DNA of 64,000 nucleotides from Diprion similis (lineage: Eukaryota > Arthropoda > Insecta > Hymenoptera > Diprionidae), in contig NC_060110.1 in the NCBI RefSeq assembly GCF_021155765.1, positions 16,390,001 through 16,454,000 of the forward strand, read 5' to 3'. Below are positions 25,003 to 35,946 of the stretch, piece by piece. How positions within the stretch are numbered: position 1 is the first letter of the stretch; every line of letters starts with the position of its first letter. A program made the translations under genes and the position numbers. Under the pieces are notes generated by a model. It had not been told where the DNA came from and ran no database searches. It saw nothing but the letters and a program-made list of their open reading frames with translations.

Positions 25003-27274
25003 TTACGAACAGCTCCTAACGAATAAAGTTACAATTACTGCCAAAAATACGGTCGCCGTGAAAGAGAACCGTAAAAGTTGGACCGTAGACGAAGCAACGC
25101 TGACAGAACTAACAGCCGTCCCATCAGCAGAGAAGTTTCTACCATAAATAGCAAAAGTGTACAAGTTGTTTGACTGCGTCGTTAGATTGTAGGTGATATT
25201 GGTTAAAGAAGAGCCTGAAATATCGACTTTAGTATACGTGAAGTCACTGGGATTTAAAGGAAGAATATCCGTGGTCAACGAGTTGGGCATCTGCATGGTC
25301 GTCGAGTTTTTGGAAAAGTTTCCGGACACAAATACATTGTTGAAGACAGTTGGCTGCACGACGGTTTCCGTCGTGTTGAACCTCAGCCCACAGCTGGCTA
25401 GGGTGTCGTTAGTGCAAGCGATGACACTGCAGGTCTGTATTCCGGCGGTAGTGGTACCAGCGAAGGATCGAACTCCGTTGAAAACGGCGATTCTATGCCT
25501 GTAATAATTGACGCTTGAATTGACACTACCTGCACTGAAAGTTCTGTTCACATAGAAGGAACAGCAAAGCTGTCGGTCGCAGAGTTCGAGCCAAATGGCC
25601 GTCGTTCCGTTGGTCAGCGGCAAAAGGCTCGTTGTGTAAGGCGCCAAGGTGTCCTGGTAAAACGCGTTCTGGGAAACCGTCGTGATGTTCGCCAGAGTCG
25701 TAATTTCCGTACTACTGAACTCGTAGGTCAGCGGATAAGACGTGGAGGTGACGTTGCTTCGAGCCCCATCGATCACCTTTGGTACCCTTGCCACTAAAAG
25801 AGCGTTCTTTGTGCCCTCCGACAGAAGGGTGATCACTTTTCCGTTGTTTCCAGCGTAAATTCCACTGCCACCGTTGCTAGTTGCTGGATTGTTGTAGCCA
25901 GATGCCAGGAGGTTCACGTTGTTGGCGTAGGACCAAGCTGACTGGATCTGAACCGAAGTCAAATAAGGTAATTCGGAGAACCATCGTACGGGGAAAATAA
26001 TGTCGGTCACGTTATAGTCGTTGACGAGCGATAGAGCCGGGGTCTTGTAGAGGATGTCGTTGCATATTATCAATCCGAAGGTGACGTTGAAGTCAGTGGT
26101 GAAGGTCACGTTTTCTGCGGTCGACGTTACGTTTATGCCAGGTTCGGCGAACAGGTTGAATTTCCTGTACCTCGAGACAATGCCTCCGGTTCGGTTGAAC
26201 ACCACGTTTGTGTTGTAGAAGAAGTAACCGTCGCTGGGACAAGGGCGAGACGTTGTTCCTGTGCTGGTGCAGTTCTCCTTCTCGATAACGTTTACGACTA
26301 CGTAAATCGAGTACTGCTTCGCAGCGCACGATATCAACTTCAGTGCCTGGAAGAATATCGATTCGGTATTTCGAACATCTACGGCTGTACTGCTGAACGT
26401 GACTTTTATGCGTGATTAAAAAAATTCCGCTTCCAACATTGCTACGCGCCTATAACTCCGGTGGGTATACAAAATTGAGATACAAACCTCTATTACGACC
26501 GTCGAAGCATTATCGCAGGGAATATCCAGTCCGGCATCCGGTACGATGGAACTGAATGAAGGATACAGAGTTCTATTCGTATTGGAATAATTCATTCCAG
26601 TCGTCAATGAGTCCTCCGGGAACACAAGGATGTCTGTGTTCTGAAAGTGTCCATCAAAAGATGTAAGTGATATCAGGCACGTAACGAATTCATTATTGTC
26701 AGCAGTAATGACTAGACTGTCTGATCCGCAGTTAACAATGTCACCTTACGCGACAATCGGAGGTCAGTTCTGCGAGGGAAATATCAATAAATGCGAAACA
26801 CGATACCGCTGCATTGTTTACTGCTGAAATTTAATCTGTTACAATTAAGATTCATTCCACTCCAATGTTACTGCGTAAAAACGGCTCGCAGAATCTCTCG
26901 ACGTCTGTATAATTGCCGTTGAAAAATACTCACGTAACCCCAGGCGGTTTTGATAATGGTCACGTAGTTGTTGGCATTGGCTGTTGCGATCGTTGTTCCG
27001 TTCGTTCCATTTGTTACCGGATAATATTCGGCGACGGCACCTATGTAAGAAATTGTATCCGCAGCGGAGACCTGCGGAGCATGTAGAAAACAACAATTAG
27101 CTATGCGTCGTCGAACCTTTGATTTGTTTTTAATATCAAATCTGTTATCGTCGTTCCCGAAAGATACGATTGTGTGAATCAGCCAGTCTTCAGCGAATTA
27201 ATACGCACCTCGAATGTCAATTGGGCCAAAACGGTCAGCCCCAAGATGGCAAGCGATGAGCTCAGAGACCGCAT
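25003..27274 (-). CDS. Vanin-like amidohydrolase, copy 2, complete
   Basis: Four exons, minus strand: 27209-27274, 26934-27071, 26488-26640, 25003-26346 (66, 138, 153 and 1344 nt; all phase 0), 566 aa. Signal peptide at residues 1-22 (hydrophobic SLAILGLTVLAQL); nitrilase-fold amidase domain with Glu77 (VFPE), Lys181 (YRKFNLF) and Cys214 (IICNDIL); a second beta-rich domain with many N-glycosylation sites and Cys; and a C-terminal hydrophobic tail (TATVFLAVIVTLFV) as expected for GPI attachment. The family acts outside the cell on pantetheine or biotin amides. The residue after the catalytic Cys is Asn instead of the Phe found in copy 1 and usual in vanins. A pyrimidine tract plus CAG ends nine bases before the ATG, so a 5' untranslated intron is likely. 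Confidence 0.9.
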
Positions 27275-30200
27275 GATTCTTTGTCTGGAAATAAAAATCT
27301 GTGTATTATTATAAGTCTGTCGATGCTGGGATTTTTTTTCCGCTCAAAAAATAAGAACTAAACAAGAGGATAAATTTTTTCTGTTACATAAGGGGATAAA
27401 TGTCTCGTTTCCGAAATTACACGTAAGTCATTCGCGGAAGTCTGAATTCGTTGAAAAGGTATCGCATGTTTGACGAGGAGAAACTAACGATAAGTAAGTA
27501 TGCCACAGTGATTGGCTAGGTAATATGACAGAGAATCTGATGTGGTGTATAGAGTGAAGACTTCGAGCGCCAATATTTAGTTCGTTACTACTAGAGTGGG
27601 AATGATTTTTAACATTTAACTATCGCAATTATTCTTGCATTAACAAAGTCTACGAATAATAAATCAAATTATGTATTTGATTATGATGATTGAAACTAAT
27701 TGAATTCGTGCACATTGATTGTATCCAGTAACTTCAATGTCAGAGTTGCAAAATTACAGCATTCGGACCTTTGCTCCCAACGACATGTGATATATCGGTG
27801 GTTTACACATTGATACATGACACTTGATGATGATTTAAAATTTCATCTGAGTCATTCGGAATACTAAAAACTGACTATACTCTGTACGAGCAGTAAAGTC
27901 TCGCGTACGTATCCTCGGACTTTGGTTTTGCACAATCACAGTCACTTCCTTCAACTGATGTGTTACTCTAGTAATACGAGTATACACATGGTACAGTGAT
28001 ATGCGTATGACATATGCTATTTATTATTTATGCAGCGATCATACGACAGACTGCGTGTCAGACCTGCAGCCAGCAACATTTGCTTACGGAATGGCTGCAG
28101 CACTTCGTGCTACTTAAATTGGCGATATGTAAATGTATGCGATAGTTGTCAAACAGCTATTGCGACCATGGGCGAGTCGGCAAGGAGTCGGCAAGCACTT
28201 GTTAATACAGTAATAATGAAAGGAAAATATTTTCAGTGACTGAAGATGAATACTTCTCGCGGCCAATCTGATAACTTTTGTTAAAACGTCAAAGTCTAGC
28301 AAATAATTCTCGTTGCGGTGTTTACGCTGGTTCTTTCGTATCGACCAATTACGGAGGGAACGGATCGATAGTAATAAAAATCACATACAGGTATAATCCA
28401 ATAGTTACGAGCGAACGGGATTCAATGGAGATTTCAGACTTACGATTACTTTAAACGGGTCGTTGACGGTGCACTGAAGTCAGAACTCGGAAAAGGAGTG
28501 GTTTTATATTATCAACTTATCACTTACCATCACGTTTTATGGTACAATGTGTATTTACGAATTACCTGCACGTACAACGTATGACGGTGCAAATGCGCAA
28601 TACCTTCACTCATGTCAGTGAGACGCACACATGCTTAGACGGTGAATCATTTCCTCCATACGCTGGTATATATCTAAATTGTACATGTATCATGCAATTT
28701 TCAGGAAGATTATTAATCACTATCGGTGAAATTTTTATTCGACTATTTTGGAGTGACGATCATTCCTCATATTTATCATACTTTGATTTCCTTGTGGGTA
28801 TTTCCAGAGTTTATACAATTTTCCAGGTCAAGCAAAAATAAATAAATAAATATTTTATAATTAACGGTCAGTGTTATTTGTAATCACCAAAAGATTAATT
28901 GCAAATAAACACACTGACTGCATGTATTTAGTGTATCTTTCTTTCCATCTTTAATTAATGAAATACTGGGAATACCTCGGTAATTACCCCAGAATGTTAC
29001 GTAACAGGATAATTTAGTCATTACAAAATCAACAAGTCTCTGTATAACATATGCTTATACTAATAGAGATGTCTTATAGCGAACTATTTATTTTCGAAAG
29101 TCTAAAAGATGCAGGAGTGCTGGTTCGCCACCTCTGAAAAGAACTCTACGTTTCAAACGCCATGCACTAAATCTCAATGATGGTTTTTTAAATTTTACTT
29201 CGTCGCTCTTACGATGAATTGTCGCCGCGTGATCTTACCCGTGTATATTAACCGCGATAAAAAGAACCACACCTTTGTATGCAATGACTAGATCTAATTT
29301 GTTTTTGTTATCATTTGTTAAAAAAAAAGGAATGTATTACACTATTCTACTTTTACGGCCGGTATAGATAAACCGCGAGTATGAGGTCAACAGCACTGTA
29401 CGCACTTATCTTTTTCATGTGTCATACCGTTTTACGGACCTTGCAGAACGATCAAGAATCATCGGAGTTTCAAGTACTTCGGTTGAATAATCATACGTTG
29501 AGTTAACTCTTCATAACTATAACGTATTCGTAGTTGGATGACTTCATTTACAGATGCAGTCACTGTGAGAAGTCTAGCTCACGTTTGGCACAAAGACGAC
29601 TTGAACCGTTTGTAACGCGACACGAAAACATTTTATCAACACCACAAGACCGCATTCGCGACGATCGGATACTTGGATCCTACCAGTGCAGCCATCAGCA
29701 CGATTGCTGCCGACATTGCTTAAGAATGTATGTGACGTACAGTCGGGACAAAAATTGTTCAGACAAAAACTTTATGAAATAGAAATTTCAAAAGTGAAAA
29801 GAAGAAGACGCTGAAACACTGACTTTTGCTCTAAGACACGTGCGGATATCTTCAATTGAGACGGAGATTTTGGTCAAAGATGCGGAAAAAACACGTGCTT
29901 AGTTTAATGATGCATACGAACTATTTGCAACTCGTCACCTTAATGCTTGAGAATGGGTTCATTTCTTGGAATAGTTATTATATTTAAATCGATGCGAGTC
30001 TATTAACCTTTTCAGTCACACGTTCTTCCGCTCAATATTTCGGCCTGTTTTACAGAGTTTTCTACAGAGAGTAATTTTGCTTAAAACGTTTAAAAATGGT
30101 AAACCCTGTATGATAGGTATGTAACTAGTTCGAGGTGGTGTTGAAAATGAACAACTGCTATAAGCGTAAAAGTTTCACTTGACTAACAATTTATGACTCT

Positions 30201-32214
30201 GTTTTTTTTCTATGAAATAGATCAAATCAATTCAATTTCAATCATATTACACTTTACTCATTAACATTTTCTATCTTCAAAAACTTATACATTATAACTT
30301 ATGATTTGGTAAAATTGATAGAAGCTGTAAAGCTTGGTGAATTCAGTTTACAATTGTACGTGTATAGTTGAAAATTGATTTTTTTGAACGCCTAGAGGTA
30401 TAGTTCTTGTATCGCTTTAATGTAACGTAAGTTGCGTAAAGCAGGCGTCGGAGAAACTGACAAAATCAAATCTTGTTTGGACGGTAAATTAGTCGTGTAA
30501 ATGCGCTGATTTTACCCATTAACAGCAACTCTCCATATTATTTTAGACTATTGTCAGCATATGTTAGGAGTAAAACCAAGGTATCAATAGTTCATTGGTT
30601 CGACCTTTGTGCTTCAATTCAGATGTGATTGAAGACTAATAAAATTTTGGCCTTTTTTGATTATTTGATATTCCCTGTGAGTTGAGAATTGGCTATGTAC
30701 AGATATTCAAAACGCCGAATAATGAATTCACTTTCACCAATATTTTTTGGTAAATACCAACAAACACGACCTTTCGAAAGTAAACGCCGTGCGAGAAGGT
30801 CTGGTGGTTTGATTCTGAGCTGACTGATGTTAAATAAACCGATGTTAGGCGATGTTAGAAGATTACTGGAACTGTACCATGATTACAAGATATGCTGATG
30901 TTGTAGCTATAACCTAAAATGTGGAAAACAAATTACAAAATTTCAAAGCAACGTTCTTAATTGCGTTTGAAATTGCAACGCGTCACAGGGATGGGAAAAT
31001 TGAATACACAACAGAGCTGTTTCGCCTGTGTGTAGACAACTCGTGTTGTACTGCGCTGGTTGAAAATCATCATCAGTCGATAATATAGTCGTCGAGTGAC
31101 TTGAATTATCCGAAATGTAGTTTTTGAAATCTGTAGATGAGCGAAGTTATTATCCAATGCCGGTATTAAATCAAATGTACCCTCGATCGATTTTCCCCTT
31201 CATCAGTTCGTCAGAATTTGCTTGTTGCCTTAAACAAAAAAATATGGCTCATGATACAAAAGGTGCTTACATTACGTTTTACAGAAATTTGTATGGATTT
31301 AAGAGAAAAAAACAAGCCCCCGTCATTCGACATGTACCGTATAATTCAGCAATGCGAATTTAACTGCGATGAATGCAAAATTGAGAATTTATTTTGAAAA
31401 GCTATAATTGTTGGTATCTCGTTAATAAATATGATAGATCTTAAGAAATTAATTTAATATCCAAATTGAATAAACCTAGAAAATTCAACTTTTCTCCCTG
31501 GAACGTGGTCGTAGAAGAAGTTTAGCTAAAAAATTAAGCGGTATTCATCCTCTATACTGTACAGTATCGGAATTCCTACACTATCAATAAGTGGGAATGT
31601 GAAACTAATTTTTACAAAGGTGATTTTTAAAGTAGTCAAATGTTAATTTTCCGGTTTTAATTCACCCTCGTACCCGGTCCACGGATTATTGTAAATCTTC
31701 AAGAAAAATGTTAGTAAATTTAAACCAAAATGCTCGGAGATAACAATTTTATTTACCTACAAACAGTCACACGATATAAATCACTGTCAGATTACAGTCA
31801 AGTCGTAGATCTGTGCAACATGGCTAATAAATGATGCAAGATTTTCATGTGGTCTTATTAAATTCGTATTATATGTCCCTGCATCTGCGTGGAACTATAT
31901 TTACTCTCACGGATAAAAAGTTTATCTGAAATAAAGCTAACCGTATGATCATCATGTGACCGCTTGCTATACAAACTTGATTATTATGCCCAATTATGCG
32001 AAAAACATGATTTTGAATGATTCTGTTGAATTCTCAATTTATCATGCACTTTACCAATATACTGTATAATTAGTTATATCCTCTCACAACTCACTTCTTC
32101 TTTCGTAGCAAAATCTATTCCGCTTCTCCTGATATTCAGGATGTGAACAAGCGCGTGTTTGGCTGCTTTACTAGTCTTCAATGCCATGGCAGTCATGGAC
32201 AAGAATCTAATTAA
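27275..32214. other. Gene-free stretch, about 4.9 kb
   Basis: It begins with the presumed promoter and 5' untranslated region of vanin copy 2. The rest is AT-rich with only short frames (for example 28539-28841 plus, 29534-29782 plus, 31124-31363 plus) that show no domains, no clear splice borders and no paralogue in the window. Confidence 0.45.
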
Positions 32215-33365
32215 TTAATAAAGCCCCCATGACAAGTTAATAAGTGGATTATTCAGCGCTGTATTTGTGGTAGTGCTCGAGCCTGTGGGATTCAAGTTAT
32301 CTCGTCTGAGCCAGGCGCCCCCAGAGAAGAACGAGTACATGTTAAACAGCAGATTGAGAGAACAGCCACTGACTGAGAAGCAGAGCTGCATCTGAAAAAA
32401 GTTTTCATAAAGCGAGTTAACGCATTTAAGTGGACGGAAATTAGGAAAAGCCGATACATTTGCTTACCTGAAACATGTAATTAGCTTGGTCAAGAACATC
32501 ACATAGGCGTTAATGCCCTAATTGCAAGGTTCCAATGGTGTTACACGGTTATCGGTACGTCAAGCAGCAAGTTCTGTTTGGGTTTGAAACGAGGTTCCTC
32601 GTTTGCAATAAATTTCTTTTTTAAATCTATATAAAAGTTTAAAAATTTCGACAAATCTGTGGTTTATACTCTCAAATCTTGATTTAAGCAGGCAGCACAA
32701 TGCCAAAAATTGAATTTCCGCCAGAACAGAAGTATTATATACAGTAAGTATATATATACAGAAATTGCCCAAATAGTGTGAACGTTCGTTAGACGTTGCA
32801 TCAGTTTCAGATCCAGAAAACCGTCGATCGCATTCAACGCAGTAAATGCCGGTGGCAAGTAATGCCTTAAGTAAAAAATATTATTTATCTGGCTCGATTA
32901 TCCCATCAAACTCATCACTATGCTATTCATCAACCTGATAAATAAAGGCGGAGCCACCGATTTCAACTCTTTGTTCCGAAACGTTCTGCTCTGAGTGCTG
33001 TTCTTACCATGATTCATAAACTGACCCACAGTTAACGTCATCTGAGGTACGTATATCATGTTAACGAAAGTTAATCCTGTAAAACGATCGAGTAGATCAT
33101 TGAACAACTCGATGGTACGAACACCTGTAAGTTGAAGCCTTTTAGTGATCTAGGACTCACGTTGTATCAATCGGAATGCTACCTCAACCATATGTGATTC
33201 AAATTGTAAGTGTACGTCAGTTTGGAGGAGGAGTACCTGAACACCCGAATCGTTTTTGATTTTCAACGAAAAACTACCGATTGTTCGGCTGATTAATGTT
33301 ATCGGTGCAAATTCTTGAGAAACTGTGATTCGATTTCGTCTCGGTACGTTGTATACACGAATCAT
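32215..33365 (-). pseudogene. Gustatory-receptor-like pseudogene
   Basis: Minus-strand pieces align in order with the intact receptor at 49199-53076. The ATG at 33365 leads into ISRTIGSFSL...KNDSG (compare FNKVWGLLPVSF...LNSG). Then comes 33008-33124 (ELFNDLLDRF), then a membrane-rich stretch around 32664-32858 (VYIYLLYIIL), and then EIQFLALCCLLKSRF followed by INHRF (32600-32720; compare EIQIALAAYSLGQRF then ARLN). The last two lie in different frames, so a frameshift falls at about 32705-32735. The gap between the first two pieces is only 36 nt, shorter than a normal intron. A further piece behind a TTTTTTCAG acceptor (from 32391 down) ends in TAA near 32217. The TYhhhhhQF end was not found. 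Most likely a decayed gene; a functional gene with an unusual exon pattern is less likely. Confidence 0.55.
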
Positions 33366-35142
33366 TTATTTTTTTTTATTCCGAAAAAATTTTCCCGGTT
33401 GTAGTCAATTGACCTACTGACTGGTTTTATTGCTTCCTCGCTGGTCATGGAGTAACTAAAAATGTTATCGAATTTCAACACCCCGTTGCTGTTGCTTTGA
33501 TTCGACTTTATTTTAACAAGAAGCATCCTAAGAAAATTCATTAACTTTGACAAGTTGAATGTCCAATTATAACGTAAAACCTTAACGATATTATGTTAAC
33601 TTTCAAAGTAACTCTGTGAGTGTACACAAGAGTTTCATAGTCATCTAAAAATTCAATCAATATGTTTGCAGACAGTTTAAAAAATTTACAAAAGCCTTAA
33701 CGTAGTTGAACCAAGGTTCACACAGTTTTTATTGGTCAATATCTTTTTGGAAATTTACACTGCGATGTTTGTACGGCCGGCACTACTAAATTTGCGTTAT
33801 ACCGCAAATCTAGTTCACTCAGAGATTATTCCAAGGTTTTTTTTTTTGCTCTCTCGTTAACGACTATCGGACTATCTTTAATTTAACTCGTATTCATAAT
33901 TCCCCCTCTTCCCCTTCACCGTTATTGCGCAAGATTTCAACCACTCTTAGTGGTCGGTTGGGGGCCCAGTGATTGCACTTTGTTGGAAATAGCAAAACTG
34001 GTTTAACCGGAATACGTTGAATGATAAACACCTTATCAATGCTCTCTGAGCTCTGATACCGATAACCATTCAAGACGAACCGGATCTCACCAGCTTCATC
34101 TTGTGTCGATGACTAGATATTTGATATATTTTCTAGACTTGCAATACTTAGACGACCTCGTAATAAACTCAAATTGCTTTGGAATTAATCACTAAATTAT
34201 AAATTAGCGATGAAACTACATGCTGTAGTATTATTTTTGCTATCGCCAGGTTTGACTCAATTAAAGTTGAACATGTACATTTTAATAACCCTCCTGCTCG
34301 ATAAGTCTAGAAATTGTTTCTCTTCTATAATAACAAAAGCAATTCATATTCCATTGAATTTTGATTCTGATTTTGATTTTCTTCACAATTTAATATAAGA
34401 TATTTGATCACAAATCCTCGCCTAGAGTTGAGAACATCGATATTTTTTTCAGAATGACTAATCTTTCACTAGGTTTCATCGACGTGCGGAAATCAAATGC
34501 CACGAAGTAATGTATCCAGCATTTAGAGAAAAAGAGACAGAGAAAGATAGAGAGAGAGAGAGGGGGAGAGGGGGAGGGGGAGGAGGTTAGACAACTCAAA
34601 AAATGAGAACATTATTTGTACGTATTTATTTTCACTGCGAATTCACATTTTAAATCGTGAATCCCAAATGGAATATTACAATATTATTACACAATTTTTG
34701 CGATAAACTGTCTACGAGTAGATTACCCAAATGATAAAAAATTTAAAGGGACCTACTCAATGACGCAAGCGTGGTCACTCTCGCACTGTCATGTTCCGAT
34801 TCTGTAATCATAAGTCATAAACAGTAAACGATAGAGTGGCTGAAGTATATTCGCAACTTTGTCAATCGCTATGGATTACCGTGAGTTTTTGAATTTTCGT
34901 CACGGTGGTAATCATGAACCCCTTCAGGATTGAATCCTCGGGGTACCCTTTCACCTTGCAGACTCGGTTCCTTCAGGCCGTATCGATCCATCAAATGCGC
35001 GGAAAAAGCTGCGCGTGGTTGTGGCTGTGCATTTCTGTAAAACGGCGTCCTTTTTCGTTACAACCACGAGTCCCATCAGTGCCTTAAGTAGCGTGTAGTG
35101 ATTAAGAGGCATTCGTTTCTGCTGGGAGGTTTTAACGGGGAT
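33366..35142. other. Gene-free stretch with purine-rich tract
   Basis: No supported exon. An AG-rich simple tract lies at about 34535-34587 (AGAGAG runs turning into GGGGAG). Immediately upstream of the pseudogene a short frame (33362-33553, minus) overlaps an A-rich run and may be part of the decayed receptor's 5' end. Confidence 0.4.
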
Positions 35143-35418
35143 TTATTTTACAGAATATATACAGGATAAACAGGGTAAGCCTGAATGTGTATTGTCGGTA
35201 TTTAACATTATCGTAAAGAGTGTATATTGGCAGAAGCCACCGATTTCGGCGGCACACTTTTCGAAGCATTCGCGAGTGACGTACTCATTGTCAAATTGAA
35301 ATGTGGCGCGTGGACCTGGGTATTCAAACACTCGGTTTACCGTTGAAAGACTTTCATTAATTGATAAAATGATTACCCGTGGTAGAATTAACGCGGAAAA
35401 AAGAATTCTGATAAGCAT
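35143..35418 (-). CDS. Hypothetical small secreted Cys-containing protein
   Basis: A 91-codon frame with ATG and a hydrophobic N terminus resembling a signal peptide (IRILFSALILPRVIIL). It is followed by a charged region with Cys at CFEKC, GGFC and PCLSC. AATAAA occurs at the stop codon on this strand. I do not recognise the family. It is unspliced, isolated, and close (about 350 bp) to the divergent promoter of the ALDH1L gene. It could be a chance frame. Confidence 0.22.
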   Translation of the reverse strand: MLIRILFSALILPRVIILSINESLSTVNRVFEYPGPRATFQFDNEYVTRECFEKCAAEIGGFCQYTLFTIMLNTDNTHSGLPCLSCIYSVK

Positions 35419-35768
35419 TGAGAGATTTAAAAAAAAGTAGATTCGTTCAAAACATTTTTTTTAAATTCTACTTTTGTATTTATTTTATTCATAACGGTTC
35501 TGGTGCTCTTGAAGAATTATCGAATCATACGATCATTCTGTAGCTGAATTTTCGCAAATACTCCAGTTATTGCATCCGTGGATCGCCATCATTAGACTCG
35601 ACAGTCACCTGAACACAACTCTGGCGATTAGCCCTCCACTATAGTTTACCCAATGGGAAGAAAATTAGCGAAGACGAACTACAATCGCAAATAAATTGGC
35701 ATCACCTACTCATGAGAAAGTAGCGGGGATATGGGGGACCAAGGTCTTGGCCTCTAGATAGTAGACGG

Positions 35769-35806
35769 TTATATAAGCCGCGATCGCTCGACAGTTGTAG
35801 TTCAGT
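35769..35806 (+). promoter_or_regulatory. Core promoter (TATA plus arthropod initiator) of the ALDH1L gene
   Basis: TTATATAAG at 35769-35777 is followed about 32 bases later by TCAGTC at 35802-35807, the arthropod initiator consensus, at the right spacing. The predicted start is about 145 bases before the ATG at 35947. A TTTTACAG acceptor ends at about 35940, so the leader may also contain a small intron. Confidence 0.6.
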
Positions 35807-35946
35807 CAACCTTATGCGTAGCTAAGTCCCACTGGGAGAACTCCGGCCACACTTACAATCGGTGGAGTCAATTTATACGGCGAATTAAAATTGTTTTAAC
35901 AAAGCGACGTCGAGGGGACATTTAAACTGTTTGTTTTACAGACCTG

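Noticed and set aside
26093-26329. Arg-rich minus-strand frame of 78 codons
   Set aside because: Lies in the wrong frame of vanin exon 4, whose correct frame is supported by the second copy and by the catalytic motifs.
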